From: Proteus faecis
Lineage (GTDB): Bacteria; Pseudomonadota; Gammaproteobacteria; Enterobacterales; Enterobacteriaceae
Reading direction: 5' to 3'
Assembly (NCBI RefSeq): GCF_003144395.1
Contig: NZ_PENZ01000034.1
Location: 186,001 to 250,000, forward strand
DNA length: 64,000 bases
Shown: in pieces, positions 39,622 to 50,685 of the stretch
Layout: every line of letters starts with the position of its first letter
How positions within the stretch are numbered: the first letter of the stretch is position 1
Program-made: the position numbers and the translations under genes
Notes under the pieces: model-generated
Told to the model about the DNA's origin: nothing
Databases searched by the model: none
The model's input: the letters and a program-made list of their open reading frames with translations, nothing else

Positions 39622-40260
39622 TTATTCAGGATCTGTTTTTTCTTTAAACTCACAAAGATCTTCAATAATACAAGAGCCACACCGTGGTTTTCGTGCAATA
39701 CAGGTATAACGACCATGAAGAATAAGCCAATGGTGACAATCAACTTTAAATTCTGCCGGAACAACCTTTAACAGTTTTTGTTCAACTTCATTGACATTTT
39801 TACCTGGGGCGAAACCTGTGCGATTACTCACTCTAAAGATATGGGTATCGACAGCGATTGTCGGCCAGCCAAATGCCGTGTTTAAAACGACATTTGCTGT
39901 TTTGCGACCGACGCCGGGTAAGGCTTCTAGGGCTTCTCTGTTTTCAGGAACTTCACTGTTATGTTTATCGACTAAGATTTGACATGTCTTAATCACATTT
40001 TCAGCTTTAGTATTATATAGGCCAATGGTTTTAATATATTTCTTAAGACCATCAACGCCTAAAGTCAGTATCGCTTGTGGCGTATTGGCAACAGGATAAA
40101 GTTTAGCTGTTGCCTTATTAACACTCACATCGGTAGCTTGTGCAGAGAGTAATACGGAGATCAATAGTTCAAACGGAGAGTCAAATTTTAGCTCTGTCGT
40201 TGGATGCGGATTGTTATCACGCAACCGAGTTAGAATTTCAATACGTTTTGCTTGATTCAT
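39622..40260 (-). CDS. nth: Endonuclease III
   Basis: DNA glycosylase/AP lyase that removes oxidised pyrimidines. From the ATG at 40260 the protein is 212 residues and its catalytic Lys120 (PGVGRKTAN) and Asp138 (AVDTH) take exactly the E. coli numbers, which decides the start over an upstream GTG. The [4Fe-4S] loop C-x6-C-x2-C-x5-C ends the protein (CIARKPRCGSCIIEDLC). It is the last gene of the rsx operon, 12 bp after rsxE, as in E. coli. Confidence 0.97.
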   Translation of the reverse strand: MNQAKRIEILTRLRDNNPHPTTELKFDSPFELLISVLLSAQATDVSVNKATAKLYPVANTPQAILTLGVDGLKKYIKTIGLYNTKAENVIKTCQILVDKHNSEVPENREALEALPGVGRKTANVVLNTAFGWPTIAVDTHIFRVSNRTGFAPGKNVNEVEQKLLKVVPAEFKVDCHHWLILHGRYTCIARKPRCGSCIIEDLCEFKEKTDPE

Positions 40261-40272
40261 TATGCTCACAAA

Positions 40273-40977
40273 TTAATTTTTAACGATATGACTACCACAG
40301 CCTTGTTCTTTTTCGTAAGTTTTCGTTGGCGAAGCGCTGCGCTTTTTCTGTCTTTCATCAATTAGGTATTTTGCTGCTAACATAAAGCCTAAGCCAATGA
40401 AAGCACCCGGTGGCAAAATAGCAAGTAAGAAGGGAGAGTCTAAATGTACGATCTCAATTCTCAATACTTGTGCCCATTCACCTAATAGTAAATCAGCGCC
40501 ATCGAATAATGTACCGTTACCTAATATTTCACGTATAGCACCTAAAACAAAGAGTGCGGCCGTTGCACCTAATCCCATTGCTAGACCATCAATAGCAGAA
40601 GGAAAAACTTCATTTTTAGCTGCAAAAGCTTCAGCACGACCAATAACAATACAGTTAGTTACGATCAATGGAATGAAGATCCCCAAAGATTGATATAAGC
40701 CATAGGCATATGCATTGATCAGTAATTGCACAGCGCTGACGACAGACGCAATTATCATAACATAAATTGGGATACGAATTTCAGAGGGAACCCAACGACG
40801 TAAGCTAGAAACGGCCACATTTGTGCAAAATAGAACTAATGTTGTCGCAATACCCAAGCCTAAAGCGTTTGTTGCTGTTGAGGAAACAGCAAGTAAAGGG
40901 CACAACCCAAGTAATTGCACTAAAGCCGAGTTATTTTTCCATAATCCTTGAGAAAAGAGCTCTTTAATTGAGTTCAT
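40273..40977 (-). CDS. rsxE: Electron transport complex subunit RsxE
   Basis: Integral membrane subunit of the Rsx complex (Rnf-type), which uses NADH and membrane energy to keep SoxR reduced in E. coli. About 234 residues with six spans and the family stretch [20 protein letters not shown]. Start [16 protein letters not shown] at 40977 matches E. coli; 11 upstream codons overlap rsxG and are not needed. C-terminal tail is hydrophilic. Confidence 0.95.
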   Translation of the reverse strand: MNSIKELFSQGLWKNNSALVQLLGLCPLLAVSSTATNALGLGIATTLVLFCTNVAVSSLRRWVPSEIRIPIYVMIIASVVSAVQLLINAYAYGLYQSLGIFIPLIVTNCIVIGRAEAFAAKNEVFPSAIDGLAMGLGATAALFVLGAIREILGNGTLFDGADLLLGEWAQVLRIEIVHLDSPFLLAILPPGAFIGLGFMLAAKYLIDERQKKRSASPTKTYEKEQGCGSHIVKN

Positions 40978-40978
40978 A

Positions 40979-41605
40979 TTAATTTGCCTCACAGACAGAG
41001 AGTGTATCAAGTTTCTCTGGTAAAGATTGTATTAACCATGCAGTACGCTTTGATGAGTTAACGACAGCACGAGGGGTGATCGTCGCACCAGTAAATTGAT
41101 CAAAATCTCCGCCATCTTTTTTTACTGCCCAGTGCGGATCGTTTTCACTGGAAATGAATTTATTACTCAGTGTTGTGATCCAATCCGAAATCCGTGTTTC
41201 AATTTTATCCCCCAATCCTGGCGTTTCATTATGAGCCGTCACACGCACTCCAAGGACATTTCCTTTAAAATCAGCTCCCACAAGAAGCTCAATTGCTCCT
41301 GAATATCCATCTGGCGCAGTCGATTCTAATGCAGCTGCAACAGGTTTACCGTCTAAACGAGCAACATAAAGTTTATGAGGTTTGGTATTACCTAATTCAG
41401 GCGCGGTAAGAAGATAACAATCTTTGGAAAGCGAGTTGTTATATATCGTTTGGGGGATCACTTGATCTAATAATTTTTGTTTCTCTAAGGCAACTTGTTC
41501 TGCAATGGTATTTTCAGTGAGGTGATAGACCACAGCGGTTAAACCCGTAGTACAAGCTGCAAAGATAGCTAATGTGAGCCCATGGCGCTTTAAGATTTCG
41601 ATCAT
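40979..41605 (-). CDS. rsxG: Electron transport complex subunit RsxG
   Basis: Periplasm-facing flavoprotein subunit with one N-terminal membrane helix. About 208 residues. The covalent FMN site is the Thr of the TGATITP motif ([16 protein letters not shown]). The ATG at 41605 ([12 protein letters not shown]) has AAGGAGAAAATA directly upstream and fits E. coli; earlier codons overlap the end of rsxD. Ends one base before rsxE begins. Confidence 0.95.
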   Translation of the reverse strand: MIEILKRHGLTLAIFAACTTGLTAVVYHLTENTIAEQVALEKQKLLDQVIPQTIYNNSLSKDCYLLTAPELGNTKPHKLYVARLDGKPVAAALESTAPDGYSGAIELLVGADFKGNVLGVRVTAHNETPGLGDKIETRISDWITTLSNKFISSENDPHWAVKKDGGDFDQFTGATITPRAVVNSSKRTAWLIQSLPEKLDTLSVCEAN

Positions 41606-41621
41606 TATTTTCTCCTTGGTA

Positions 41622-42698
41622 TTAATGTCCGTAAACACGAGGACGTGTATAGCTATCAATAAGAGGTACAGCAATATTGGCTAGTAATACAGAGAAAGCA
41701 ACGGCATCTGGGTATCCGCCATAAACACGTATAATCCAAACTAATAAACCAATCATCCCAGCATAAATTAAACGACCTTTAGGTGTTGTTGAGGCGCTAA
41801 CGGGATCAGTGGCAATAAAAAATGCGCCTAACATTGTGGCTCCAGAGAAAAGTTGTAATAGCGGTTGTGAGTAGCGAGTAGGATCGATACCCCAGCTAAT
41901 AACCGAACATAGCGCTAATACAGAAATCATCGCAACAGGGATATGCCAGCTAATAATGCGTTTATAAAGTAGAATTAATCCACCAACTAAATAAGCCACA
42001 TTTACCCATTGCCAGCCAATACCGGCAAATTCACCTTGTAAGATAGGTGTCGCTAAAACTTCATCAATAGAATGAGTGAGTAAGCCCGTTTTAAAACTAT
42101 CAAGTGGGGTTGCTTGTGTAATGCCATCGACAGAGCGTCTTAAATCTTCCAGTGTTAAGCCAGATGGTGTCTGTCCAGTAAAGAAGATGCTTAAACTATC
42201 CATTACATTGTAAGAGACAGTTTGTAATTCAACAGGGGGCATCCAAGATGTCATTTGTACTGGGAATGAGATCAGTAAAACCACATAACCTACCATTGCT
42301 GGGTTAAATGGATTTTGTCCTAAGCCACCATAAATATGTTTTGCGATAACAATCGCAACAAAAGTGCCTAACACAATGATCCACCAAGGCGCTAAAGGCG
42401 GAATACTAATGGCGAGTAATACACCTGTCAGTAGCGCTGAATTGTCTTTCAGATAAAGTAAGGGATCTTCTTTTTTGAGTTTTACACAGAGTGTTTCAGT
42501 GACAAGCGCCACAATAATAGCTAACACAATTTGGTAAATAGTTCCTAAGCCAAAGAAATAGATCTGGCTTAAGATCCCCGGCAGTGCCGCTAATGTTACC
42601 CATAGCATAACCTGGCTGGTGGATTGTTGATTATGCGTAAAAGGGGAGCTCGCAATTTTTAATTTACTACTGTTTGTTTGTATCGGTCTGAATTTCAT
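41622..42698 (-). CDS. rsxD: Electron transport complex subunit RsxD
   Basis: Polytopic membrane subunit carrying covalently bound FMN. 358 residues, about nine spans. The flavin site is the Thr in [35 protein letters not shown] and [20 protein letters not shown] are family blocks. Begins 6 bp after rsxC ends. Confidence 0.96.
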   Translation of the reverse strand: MKFRPIQTNSSKLKIASSPFTHNQQSTSQVMLWVTLAALPGILSQIYFFGLGTIYQIVLAIIVALVTETLCVKLKKEDPLLYLKDNSALLTGVLLAISIPPLAPWWIIVLGTFVAIVIAKHIYGGLGQNPFNPAMVGYVVLLISFPVQMTSWMPPVELQTVSYNVMDSLSIFFTGQTPSGLTLEDLRRSVDGITQATPLDSFKTGLLTHSIDEVLATPILQGEFAGIGWQWVNVAYLVGGLILLYKRIISWHIPVAMISVLALCSVISWGIDPTRYSQPLLQLFSGATMLGAFFIATDPVSASTTPKGRLIYAGMIGLLVWIIRVYGGYPDAVAFSVLLANIAVPLIDSYTRPRVYGH

Positions 42699-42704
42699 CT
42701 GTGA

Positions 42705-45700
42705 TTAATCCAAGGTAACTTCTTCTTTAGCTCGACGTTGTTCGGCTTCTTTTTTCGCTTTAACTCTGGCAATAGCGGCAGCAACAGCAGCTTTACGCGG
42801 ATCGACTTCTTCCGCTTTAGCATGTTGCTCAGGTGCTTCATCAACTGTTGATTGGGTTTGTTGAGCTTCTTTTTTCGCTTTATCACTGGCAATAGCGGCA
42901 GCAACAGCAGCTTTACGTGGATCGACTTCTTCCGCTTTAGCATGTTGCTCAGGTGCTTCATCAACTGTTGATTGGGTTTGTTGAGCTTCTTTTTTCGCTT
43001 TAACTCTGGCAATAGCGGCAGCAACAGCAGCTTTACGTGGATCGACTTCTTCCGCTTTAGCATGTTGCTCAGGTGCTTCATCAACTGTTGATTGGCTTTG
43101 TTGAGCTTCTTTTTTCGCTTTCACTCTGGCAATAGCGGCAGCCACAGCAGCTTTGCGCGGATCGACTTCTTCCGCTGCAGTATTTTGTGCAGGTGCTACA
43201 TTAGTTGTTGCTTCTGTTTGCGCTTGCTGTGCTTTCTTGGCTTTAACTCGAGCTAATGCGGCAGCAACAGCAGCTTTACGTGGATCGACTTCTTCCGCTT
43301 TAGCATGTTGCTCAGGTGCTTCATCAACTGTTGATTGGATTTGTTGAGCTTCTTTTTTTGCTTTTACTCTGGCAATAGCGGCAGCAACAGCAGCTTTGCG
43401 CGGATCGACTTCTTCCGCTTTAGCATGTTGCTCAGGTGCTTCATCAACTGTTGATTGGGTTTGTTGAGCTTCTTTTTTTGCTTTTACTCTGGCAAGAGCC
43501 GCAGCAAAAGCAGCTTTAAGTGGATCGACTTCTTCCGCTTCAGTATTTTGTGCAGGTACTACATTAGTTGTTGCTTCTGTTTGCGCTTGCTGTGCTTTCT
43601 TGGCTTTAACTCGAGCTAATGCGGCAGCAACAGCAGCTTTGCGCGGATCGACTTCTTCCGCTTTAGCATGTTGCTCAGGTGCTTCATCAACTGTTGATTG
43701 GGTTTGTTGAGCTTCTTTTTTTGCTTTTACTCTGGCAATAGCGGCAGCAACAGCAGCTTTACGTGGATCGACTTCTTCCGCTTCAGTATTTTGTGCAGGT
43801 GCTACATTAGTTGTTGCTTCTGTTTGCGCTTGCTGTGCTTTCTTGGCTTTAACTCGAGCTAATGCGGCAGCAACAGCAGCTTTACGTGGATCGACTTCTT
43901 CCGCTTTAGCATGTTGCTCAGGTGCTTCATCAACTGTTGCTTGGATTTGTTGAGCTTCTTTTTTTGCTTTTACTCTGGCAATAGCGGCAGGAACAGCAGC
44001 TTTACGTGGATCGCCTTCTTCCGCTTCAGTATTTTGTGCAGGTGCTACATTAGTTGTTGCTTCTGTTTGCGCTTGCTGTGCTTTCTTGGCTTTAACTCGA
44101 GCTAATGCGGCAGCAACAGCAGCTTTGCGCGGATCGACTTCTTCCACTTCAGTATTTTGCACAGGTGTTTCATTAGTTGTTGCTTCTGTTTGCGCTTGCT
44201 GTGCTTTCTTGGCTTTAACTCGAGCTAATGCGGCAGCAACAGCAGCTGTGCGCGGATCGACTTCTTCCCCTTCAGTATTTTGCACCGGTGTTTCCTTAGT
44301 TGTTGCTTCTGTTTGCGCTTGCTGTGCTTTCTTGGCTTTAACTCGAGCTAATGCGGCAGCAACAGCAGCTTTACGCGGATCAGCATCTTCGTTCTTGCTT
44401 GCTACATTCTCACTTGAGGTTTCTAGTGCTTTTTGTTGTGCTAGTTTAGCCGCTTGTTTTGCTCTGACTTCTTCTTTGCGTTTTTTACGTGCGGCAATAG
44501 CAGCTGCGTTATCAGGCTCTTCTCCCGCTTTAACAGAAATAATTTTGCCGATACTTTGTTTCGCTTTTACACGAGAAAGTGCTGATTGAACTTCACCGTG
44601 ATCTTTATCATCAAGTTTAACTGCTGCGCGTTGATGTCTTGCTTCACGCTCAAGTTTTTCACGCTCCATACGTATTTTCTTCGCTTCAAAACGTGCTTTG
44701 GCTTCTGCCGCGCGTTTTGCTTCTGCATCAATTTCTCGTATTTCTGCTTTTTCTTGGCGATAGTATTGAACTAGCGGAATATTACTTGGGCAAACAAATG
44801 CACAAGCACCACATTCAATACAATCAAATAAATTATGTTGTTGTGCTTTCTCATGCTCTTTACCTTTACTAAACCAGTAAAGTTGTTGAGGTAATAAACC
44901 ACTAGGGCAAGCATCAACACAATGACCACAACGGATACAGGCTTCTTCAAGGTTATTTGTATCCATCTCTTCAGCTGAAGGAATAAGTAGGCAGTTCGTT
45001 ATCTTAACAACAGGAGCATTTAAGTCTGGTAAGGTAAAGCCCATTAATGGTCCACCCATAATCACCATTTGTTCAGAGCCTGCAACAAAACCCGCTTGTT
45101 TTAGTAATGAGTAAATAGGTGTACCTAAACGCACCCAAAAATTACCTGGTGTTTTAGCGCCATTACCTGTGACGGTGACAACACGTTCAATTAATGGCTC
45201 ATCATCAATAATGGCACGTTTGATGGCAACAACAGTACCGACGTTTTGCATTAAAACGCCAATATCAGATGAACGACCACCAGATGGTACTTCTTTGCCC
45301 GTTAAGATTTTGGTGAGTTGTTTAGCACCACCTGATGGGTATTTTGTTGGAATAACACGAATGAAAATACGTTTTTCATCAGGTACTGTACTTAAGGCGT
45401 GTTTTAATGACTCGATGGCTTCAGGCTTATTATCTTCAATACCAATTAGCACTTCATCTGGAGAGAGAAGGTGAATTAAGACCTGACACCCTGCAATCAC
45501 TTCATCAGCATGCTCCTGCATTAAGCGATCGTCGGCAGTAATATATGGTTCACACTCTGCTGCATTGATGATAAGTGTTTTAATAAGATTGCCACCACCT
45601 TTTAATTTTGTGGCTGTTGGAAATCCAGCTCCACCTAATCCCGCAATGCCTGCTTCATGAATGCGAGTGAGTAAAACCTCTTTACTTTGTGATTGATAAT

Positions 45701-46076
45701 CCACAAGAGGGAATTGTTCACGCCACTCATCTTTACCGTCAGATTGAATTCTTACTGCAATTTCAGGTAATCCAGAAGGGTGAGTACTTGGAAAAGGTTC
45801 TATTGCTGTAACTGTACCAGAGATAGAGGCATGTACAGGCAATGTCCTACCAACTCCTCGTGTTAACGGTTGACCTTTTAATACATGTTCGCCTACGCTG
45901 ACACAAAGTTGACCCGGTACACCTAAATGCTGATGAATAGGAATAATGACTTCATTAGGTAATTGCGCTATACGCATTGGTGTACGACTTGACTGCAATT
46001 TCATTTCAGGAGGATGAATACCGCCTTTAAAATCCCAGATTTTATCTTTTTTAAATAACGAAAAGAGATTAAACAT
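42705..46076 (-). CDS. rsxC: Electron transport complex subunit RsxC with expanded C-terminal repeats
   Basis: Peripheral subunit that takes electrons from NADH. 1123 residues against 740 in E. coli. Residues 1-450 are the conserved core: the NADH/FMN region with [14 protein letters not shown], then two [4Fe-4S] motifs [15 protein letters not shown] and [18 protein letters not shown] near 380-435. A charged coiled segment follows. From about residue 565 there are 14 tandem units of 40-41 residues, each starting [18 protein letters not shown] or the close [12 protein letters not shown] variant. E. coli RsxC has a shorter Ala/Lys repeat tail of the same kind. It overlaps rsxB by 8 bp. Confidence 0.96.
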   Translation of the reverse strand: MFNLFSLFKKDKIWDFKGGIHPPEMKLQSSRTPMRIAQLPNEVIIPIHQHLGVPGQLCVSVGEHVLKGQPLTRGVGRTLPVHASISGTVTAIEPFPSTHPSGLPEIAVRIQSDGKDEWREQFPLVDYQSQSKEVLLTRIHEAGIAGLGGAGFPTATKLKGGGNLIKTLIINAAECEPYITADDRLMQEHADEVIAGCQVLIHLLSPDEVLIGIEDNKPEAIESLKHALSTVPDEKRIFIRVIPTKYPSGGAKQLTKILTGKEVPSGGRSSDIGVLMQNVGTVVAIKRAIIDDEPLIERVVTVTGNGAKTPGNFWVRLGTPIYSLLKQAGFVAGSEQMVIMGGPLMGFTLPDLNAPVVKITNCLLIPSAEEMDTNNLEEACIRCGHCVDACPSGLLPQQLYWFSKGKEHEKAQQHNLFDCIECGACAFVCPSNIPLVQYYRQEKAEIREIDAEAKRAAEAKARFEAKKIRMEREKLEREARHQRAAVKLDDKDHGEVQSALSRVKAKQSIGKIISVKAGEEPDNAAAIAARKKRKEEVRAKQAAKLAQQKALETSSENVASKNEDADPRKAAVAAALARVKAKKAQQAQTEATTKETPVQNTEGEEVDPRTAAVAAALARVKAKKAQQAQTEATTNETPVQNTEVEEVDPRKAAVAAALARVKAKKAQQAQTEATTNVAPAQNTEAEEGDPRKAAVPAAIARVKAKKEAQQIQATVDEAPEQHAKAEEVDPRKAAVAAALARVKAKKAQQAQTEATTNVAPAQNTEAEEVDPRKAAVAAAIARVKAKKEAQQTQSTVDEAPEQHAKAEEVDPRKAAVAAALARVKAKKAQQAQTEATTNVVPAQNTEAEEVDPLKAAFAAALARVKAKKEAQQTQSTVDEAPEQHAKAEEVDPRKAAVAAAIARVKAKKEAQQIQSTVDEAPEQHAKAEEVDPRKAAVAAALARVKAKKAQQAQTEATTNVAPAQNTAAEEVDPRKAAVAAAIARVKAKKEAQQSQSTVDEAPEQHAKAEEVDPRKAAVAAAIARVKAKKEAQQTQSTVDEAPEQHAKAEEVDPRKAAVAAAIASDKAKKEAQQTQSTVDEAPEQHAKAEEVDPRKAAVAAAIARVKAKKEAEQRRAKEEVTLD
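42730..44381 (-). repeat. rsxC tandem repeat array (14 units)
   Basis: In-frame minisatellite of 120- and 123-bp units. Type A reads [29 protein letters not shown]...(41 residues); type B reads [30 protein letters not shown]...(40). From the N-terminal side the order is A A A B A B A B B A B B B B. The eighth unit begins like A and ends like B, a recombinant. The 13th unit has SDKAKK for RVKAKK. Nucleotide identity between units of a type is very high, indicating recent expansion or homogenisation. Confidence 0.93.
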
Positions 46077-46695
46077 GAGCGTTATCCTCCGTCTTTAATG
46101 ACGGTTCATCTTCTGGTGTTTCTTCCGGCTCTGCGGGAATGTTTTTTACCGGGATTGTATTTAAATCCCATTTCCAGTTTGAGGTTGTGACTTTGACAGG
46201 AATTAAAGTTATGCAATCAGTAGGACATGGAGGAACACATAAGTCACATCCGGTACATAAGTCTTCAATAACAGTGTGCATAGCGCGTGTTGCACCCACA
46301 ATGGCATCAACAGGGCACGCTTGAATACACTTAGTGCATCCTATGCAATTATCTTCATCAATTAAGGCGACTTTTCTAATTGGATTTAATGCTTCTTCAT
46401 CACCATCGAGTGGTTGAGGCTCAACACCCATTAATTCCGCTATTTTTAACATCACTTGTTCGCCACCTGGTGCACAACGGTTAATCATTTCACCATTGTT
46501 TGCAACAGCATCTGCATAAGGGCGACACCCAGGATGACCGCATTGCCCGCATTGGCTTTGCGGTAATATTGCGTCAATTTTTTCGACAATAGGATCTTCT
46601 TCCACTTTAAAACGACGTGCGGAATATCCCAAAATTAGCCCAAAGATAAGACCTAGCGCACCGAGTACGCCAATTGCTATCCATAAAGAATTCAT
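46069..46695 (-). CDS. rsxB: Electron transport complex subunit RsxB
   Basis: Iron-sulfur relay subunit anchored by an N-terminal helix. 208 residues. The Fe-S domain [16 protein letters not shown] (about 50-65) is followed by two ferredoxin-type [4Fe-4S] motifs, [16 protein letters not shown] and [16 protein letters not shown]. Starts with a one-base overlap on rsxA (TAATG). Confidence 0.97.
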   Translation of the reverse strand: MNSLWIAIGVLGALGLIFGLILGYSARRFKVEEDPIVEKIDAILPQSQCGQCGHPGCRPYADAVANNGEMINRCAPGGEQVMLKIAELMGVEPQPLDGDEEALNPIRKVALIDEDNCIGCTKCIQACPVDAIVGATRAMHTVIEDLCTGCDLCVPPCPTDCITLIPVKVTTSNWKWDLNTIPVKNIPAEPEETPEDEPSLKTEDNAHV

Positions 46696-47276
46696 TACAG
46701 TTTCACCAAACCACTAAAACCCATAAAGGCGAGAGACATTAAACCTGCGGTAATTAAACCAATTGAAGCACCTTTAAAGGGTGCGGGTACATTGGCGACG
46801 GCTAAACGTTCTCGAATAGCTGCAAATAATACCATTACCAAAGAGAAACCGACGGCGGCACCAAAACCATAAACGGCAGATTGCATAAATGTGTGAGCTT
46901 GATTGATATTTAATAATGCTACACCTAATACAGCACAGTTTGTGGTAATTAAAGGTAAGAAGATCCCTAATAAACGATAGAGTGTCGGGCTTGTTTTTCT
47001 TACAACCATTTCAGTGAATTGTACAACTACTGCAATAACTAAAATAAAACTCAGTGTGCGTAAATAAAGTAAGTCCAAAGGAACTAAAATAAAATTATCC
47101 ATCAGCCAAGAACTAATCGAGGCGAGTGTCATAACAAAGGTGGTCGCAAATCCCATACCAATCGCAGTTTCTAATTTTTTTGATACACCCATAAATGGGC
47201 ATAAACCAAGGAATTTGACGAGTACAAAGTTATTCACCAATACGGTGCCGACGAATAGAAGCAAGTAATCAGTCAT
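46695..47276 (-). CDS. rsxA: Electron transport complex subunit RsxA
   Basis: Integral membrane subunit, homologous to RsxE but inversely inserted in the membrane. 193 residues, six spans, starting [20 protein letters not shown] with the family [16 protein letters not shown]. First gene of rsxABCDGE-nth; promoter expected in 47277-47370. Confidence 0.97.
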   Translation of the reverse strand: MTDYLLLFVGTVLVNNFVLVKFLGLCPFMGVSKKLETAIGMGFATTFVMTLASISSWLMDNFILVPLDLLYLRTLSFILVIAVVVQFTEMVVRKTSPTLYRLLGIFLPLITTNCAVLGVALLNINQAHTFMQSAVYGFGAAVGFSLVMVLFAAIRERLAVANVPAPFKGASIGLITAGLMSLAFMGFSGLVKL

Positions 47277-47303
47277 TGTTATGCCAAAATTGTTAAACAG
47301 AGA

Positions 47304-47332
47304 AACAAAAAGCCTCCAGAAATAAAGAGGCT
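47304..47332 (-). terminator. ydgK terminator
   Basis: Minus strand AGCCTC-TTTATTTCTG-GAGGCTTTTTG, 40 bp past ydgK and 30 bp before rsxA; separates the two transcripts. Confidence 0.8.
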
Positions 47333-47370
47333 AAACAAGCGTATATAATATCAAGGGTAAAGACGTGAAG

Positions 47371-47838
47371 TTATCGAACTTGTGTGAAAGTTTCACGGAC
47401 ACGTTTAGAGTACTTGATATAGGGCACAAAGCAGACAGTCGAGAAAACAGACCATAGAAGGGATTGTAATGCGGTTTGGTCGTCAACAGGCGCAAAACCA
47501 AAGCTCTTAATGGCTAATAGTAAGTTGATAAGCAACCAAAAAATAAACAGGCGCGGAAAATTTTTAGCACGATAAAAAAATTGTCTTAGTAGATAAAGTG
47601 TAAAACTAAACATTACCCACGTTGTTAACGCGGAAAGATACCAACTTGATATCAAATGAAAAGGAAGCTGGTGGAGGATCGAAAAATCTGAAAAATATTT
47701 AATAACATAGAGAACAGACATTAACCCAGAACCGATAACTGACAAGATCATATAAGCCAATGGCGCAAGCAACCACCCGGTAATAGGCGCTTTTCCTGAA
47801 AGGTTATTCTGCGTGTTTGCTTTGAGATCAAATTTCAT
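47371..47838 (-). CDS. ydgK: DUF2569 membrane protein YdgK
   Basis: Inner-membrane protein of unknown function with four hydrophobic spans. 155 residues; the motif ITGWLLAPLAYMILSVIGSG is characteristic of DUF2569. Position upstream of rsxA matches E. coli ydgK. Reads MKFDLKANTQ from the ATG at 47838. Confidence 0.8.
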   Translation of the reverse strand: MKFDLKANTQNNLSGKAPITGWLLAPLAYMILSVIGSGLMSVLYVIKYFSDFSILHQLPFHLISSWYLSALTTWVMFSFTLYLLRQFFYRAKNFPRLFIFWLLINLLLAIKSFGFAPVDDQTALQSLLWSVFSTVCFVPYIKYSKRVRETFTQVR

Positions 47839-47967
47839 TAATTAATTATTCCTACTCGTATGTATAGAACTAAACGGGATATTATCACAAACTTTGTTAT
47901 TATTTATTTAGCTACAAAAGTGAAAGTGATTTTTGTTAAAAAAAGCATATAAAAATAGGATAGGGTT

Positions 47968-49011
47968 ATGGCAATTAAACTCAATGTTGGAATTATCGGG
48001 TATGGCTATGCAAGTAAAACTTTTCATGCGCCGCTGATAATAACAACCGATGGCTTAAATCTTAGTGCAATTTCAAGCTCTGATGAAAATAAAGTAAAAC
48101 AAGATTTTCCTCATATGACGGTTTATGCCGACCCTCAAGCACTTATTAACGATCCCTCAATTGACTTAATCATTATTCCAACACCGAATAATACTCACTA
48201 TTCACTGGCTTCACAGGCTCTGAAAAAAGGTAAACATGTCATTGTTGATAAACCGTTTACACTGACACTGGAAGAAGCTGAAAAATTGACTCAGCAAGCA
48301 AACGATGCGGGTAAACTTCTTTCCGTCTTTCATAATCGCCGTTGGGATTCCGGTTTCTTAACCGTTAAAAAGCTTTTAGCTGATAAAACACTGGGTGATA
48401 TCCGTGCCTATGAAGCGCATTTTGATAGTTTTCGTCCAACGGTACGTCAACGTTGGAGAGAAGATGCAGGAATTGGTGGCGGGCTTTGGTACGATCTCGC
48501 CCCTCATGTTCTTGACCAAGCGATTTGTCTATTTGGTGAACCTAAAGCGATTACGGCTAATATTGCACAATTACGCCCTAATGCAAAAAATGCCGATTAC
48601 TTTCATGCATTACTAGAATATGACAATCTTAGAGTTGTCCTTCATGCTTCGATGTTAGTTGCGTCTCCAACACCTATCTTTGCTATTCATGGAACAAAAG
48701 GAAGCTATGTTAAGTATGGTTTGGATACCCAAGAAGATGCCTTAAAAGCGGGTTATCTTCCTAACCAAACTTATAATTGGGGAATGGATAATAATGATGG
48801 TGAATTAACAATACTATCAGAGTCTGGTGAGTTAGAGACAACGACACTTACTACACTTTCTGGTGATTATCCCGCTTACTATCAACAAATTTATCGTGCA
48901 ATTACATTGGGTGAAGAAAATCCCGTTACGCCAATACAAGCAACAGCCATTATGCGTTTGATTGAAGCTGGCGAAATTTCTAATCGTTTAAAACAAACTA
49001 TTACGTTATAA
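47968..49011 (+). CDS. ydgJ: Gfo/Idh/MocA family oxidoreductase YdgJ
   Basis: NAD(P)-dependent oxidoreductase, substrate unknown. 347 residues. N-terminal Rossmann GIIGYGYASKTFHAPLI (about 9-25), IDLIIIPTPNNTHYSLA, the catalytic Lys in KHVIVDKPFT, and WYDLAPHVLDQAICLFG with the conserved His. Followed 22 bp later by yfeH, so possibly co-transcribed. Confidence 0.94.
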   Translation: MAIKLNVGIIGYGYASKTFHAPLIITTDGLNLSAISSSDENKVKQDFPHMTVYADPQALINDPSIDLIIIPTPNNTHYSLASQALKKGKHVIVDKPFTLTLEEAEKLTQQANDAGKLLSVFHNRRWDSGFLTVKKLLADKTLGDIRAYEAHFDSFRPTVRQRWREDAGIGGGLWYDLAPHVLDQAICLFGEPKAITANIAQLRPNAKNADYFHALLEYDNLRVVLHASMLVASPTPIFAIHGTKGSYVKYGLDTQEDALKAGYLPNQTYNWGMDNNDGELTILSESGELETTTLTTLSGDYPAYYQQIYRAITLGEENPVTPIQATAIMRLIEAGEISNRLKQTITL

Positions 49012-49033
49012 GCCAAAGGGAGCACTAAATCTA

Positions 49034-50032
49034 ATGTCTTGGTGGCAAAAATTAAAACTCGATCCTTTTCTCATGATTATGATTTGTGTGGTGACGCTTG
49101 CAACACTCCTACCCGCACAAGGCGATATTAAAGTCTTATTCCAATATCTTACGACCGGCGCGATAGCACTGCTGTTCTTTTTACATGGCGCGAAGCTTTC
49201 TAGAGAAGCGATATTGGCAGGGCTTGGGCATTGGCGTTTACATCTTACTGTATTTGCTAGTACCTTTATTCTTTTCCCTATTTTAGGGCTCGGATTACAA
49301 GTTATTGTACCTGAATGGATGTCACCGACTGTCTATATGGGTTTTTTATATCTTTGTGCATTACCAGCGACGGTGCAATCTGCGATTGCCTTTACTTCTG
49401 TTGCTGGAGGAAATGTCGCTGCGGCTATTTGTAGTGCATCTGCATCCAGCATTCTTGGTGTTTTTCTTTCACCGCTATTAGTCGGTTTTTTAATGCAAAC
49501 GCAAGGCTCTGCGAGTGACTTTGATACAGCCGGTGCTATTCAGTCTATTTTACTACAATTGATGGTACCTTTTATTATTGGTCACTTATCTCGACCTTTA
49601 ATTGGCCGTTGGGTTGATAATCATAAAAAATTAGTTAATAGAACAGATCGTTCTTCTATTTTGCTGGTGGTATATGTGGCATTTAGTGAGGCCGTTGTTG
49701 AGGGGATCTGGCATAAAATTGATGGTTGGTCGCTATTAACGATTACTGTAGTGAGTTGTATTCTGTTAGCGATTGTGATTTTTGTGAATATGTACAGTGC
49801 AAGATTGCTTGGTTTTAATAAAGAAGATGAGATCACCATTGTTTTTTGTGGTTCCAAAAAGAGCTTAGCAAATGGTGTACCCATGGCGAATGTGTTATTT
49901 CCTGCCGCCACCGTTGGGGTAATGTTATTACCACTAATGATATTCCATCAGATCCAATTAATGGTTTGTGCGGTATTAGCACAGCGTTATGCCAATCAAA
50001 CTAAAAAAGCCGAAAAGAAAGAGCGTATTTAA
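49034..50032 (+). CDS. yfeH: Bile acid:sodium symporter family protein YfeH
   Basis: Predicted sodium-coupled transporter of the SBF-like family. 332 residues, about ten spans. AIALLFFLHGAKLSREA, LPATVQSAIAFTSVAGGNV and EITIVFCGSKKSLANGVPMA are shared nearly word for word with E. coli YfeH; the last two hold the sodium-binding crossover motifs. In E. coli yfeH lies elsewhere; here it sits behind ydgJ. Substrate unknown. Confidence 0.92.
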   Translation: MSWWQKLKLDPFLMIMICVVTLATLLPAQGDIKVLFQYLTTGAIALLFFLHGAKLSREAILAGLGHWRLHLTVFASTFILFPILGLGLQVIVPEWMSPTVYMGFLYLCALPATVQSAIAFTSVAGGNVAAAICSASASSILGVFLSPLLVGFLMQTQGSASDFDTAGAIQSILLQLMVPFIIGHLSRPLIGRWVDNHKKLVNRTDRSSILLVVYVAFSEAVVEGIWHKIDGWSLLTITVVSCILLAIVIFVNMYSARLLGFNKEDEITIVFCGSKKSLANGVPMANVLFPAATVGVMLLPLMIFHQIQLMVCAVLAQRYANQTKKAEKKERI

Positions 50033-50087
50033 GCTGGTGGATAATCAATAAGATCAATCAGATATTAATAGTGAACTAAATGAGAAA

Positions 50088-50125
50088 AAAGCATCGATTT
50101 TACTTTTTTACCGGTGCTTTTTTAT
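50088..50125 (+). terminator. Bidirectional terminator yfeH / DUF2007 gene
   Basis: AAAGCATCG / CGGTGCTTT (one G-U pair) flanked by A- and T-runs between convergent genes. It overlaps the last codons of the DUF2007 gene. Confidence 0.7.
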
Positions 50126-50556
50126 TGGCTATGATGGTCATGATTTTCTTTTTTATCGGCTAATAAAGGTCGTTGAGATTTAAAAGGAAGTGGTAAGCCG
50201 AATATAAGATAAATTAAGAAAACAAATCCCATATTTAAATAGTCGGATTTATGATTTTTCACATCAACCTTTAATTCACACTCGATGGGTTCTAGCTGGT
50301 CGCTAATAGTATATTTACCTTGGTAAAGTTCATTCAGCATAGTCTGAGCTTGTTCAAATTCTTTATCGTTGACGAGTAATTTTACGCCCCCAATTGCTTG
50401 AGCATATACTTGGTTATTCCAAACAATATTTTCATCTAAAAGGATCACATCAATGCCTTCTGATTGAAGAAAACCCGCTTCTATCGAAGCATCAAGCGGT
50501 GATAGATATTGTGCTAATAATTTATATTGCCCCCTTGTTGGATGAATATTCCACAT
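50122..50556 (-). CDS. DUF2007 domain membrane protein
   Basis: 144-residue protein. Residues about 9-75 form a DUF2007 (signal-transducing PII-like, GlnB-resembling) domain: YKLLAQYLSPLDASIEAGFL, ILLDENIVW and GGVKLLVNDKEFEQAQTMLN. One hydrophobic span (about 106-124, LNMGFVFLIYLIFGLPLPF) and a charged His-containing tail follow. Function of DUF2007 proteins is unknown. ATG at 50556 with AAGGAAAAA upstream. Confidence 0.8.
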   Translation of the reverse strand: MWNIHPTRGQYKLLAQYLSPLDASIEAGFLQSEGIDVILLDENIVWNNQVYAQAIGGVKLLVNDKEFEQAQTMLNELYQGKYTISDQLEPIECELKVDVKNHKSDYLNMGFVFLIYLIFGLPLPFKSQRPLLADKKENHDHHSQ

Positions 50557-50632
50557 AGTTTTTCCTTAATAATTACCCTTTGAAAATTAATTCTAGTCTA
50601 AGAGTTATTAAGAATTCCATCCATTTTTAATA

Positions 50633-50665
50633 AATAAAAAAACCACCTGATAAACAGATGGTTTT
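50633..50665 (-). terminator. add terminator
   Basis: Minus strand AACCATCTG-TTTAT-CAGGTGGTTTTTTT (one mismatch), 25 bp past add. Confidence 0.82.
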
Positions 50666-50685
50666 AATCAATAAATGATTAGATA

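Noticed and set aside
42695..43084. Lys/Leu-rich 129-codon frame in the rsxC repeats
   Set aside because: It is the other frame of the tandem repeats, periodic by construction, and rsxC is the well-supported frame.
44086..44589. 167-codon plus-strand frame opposite the rsxC repeats
   Set aside because: Antisense shadow of the repeat array; Ala/Ser/Thr/Cys composition only reflects the repeats.
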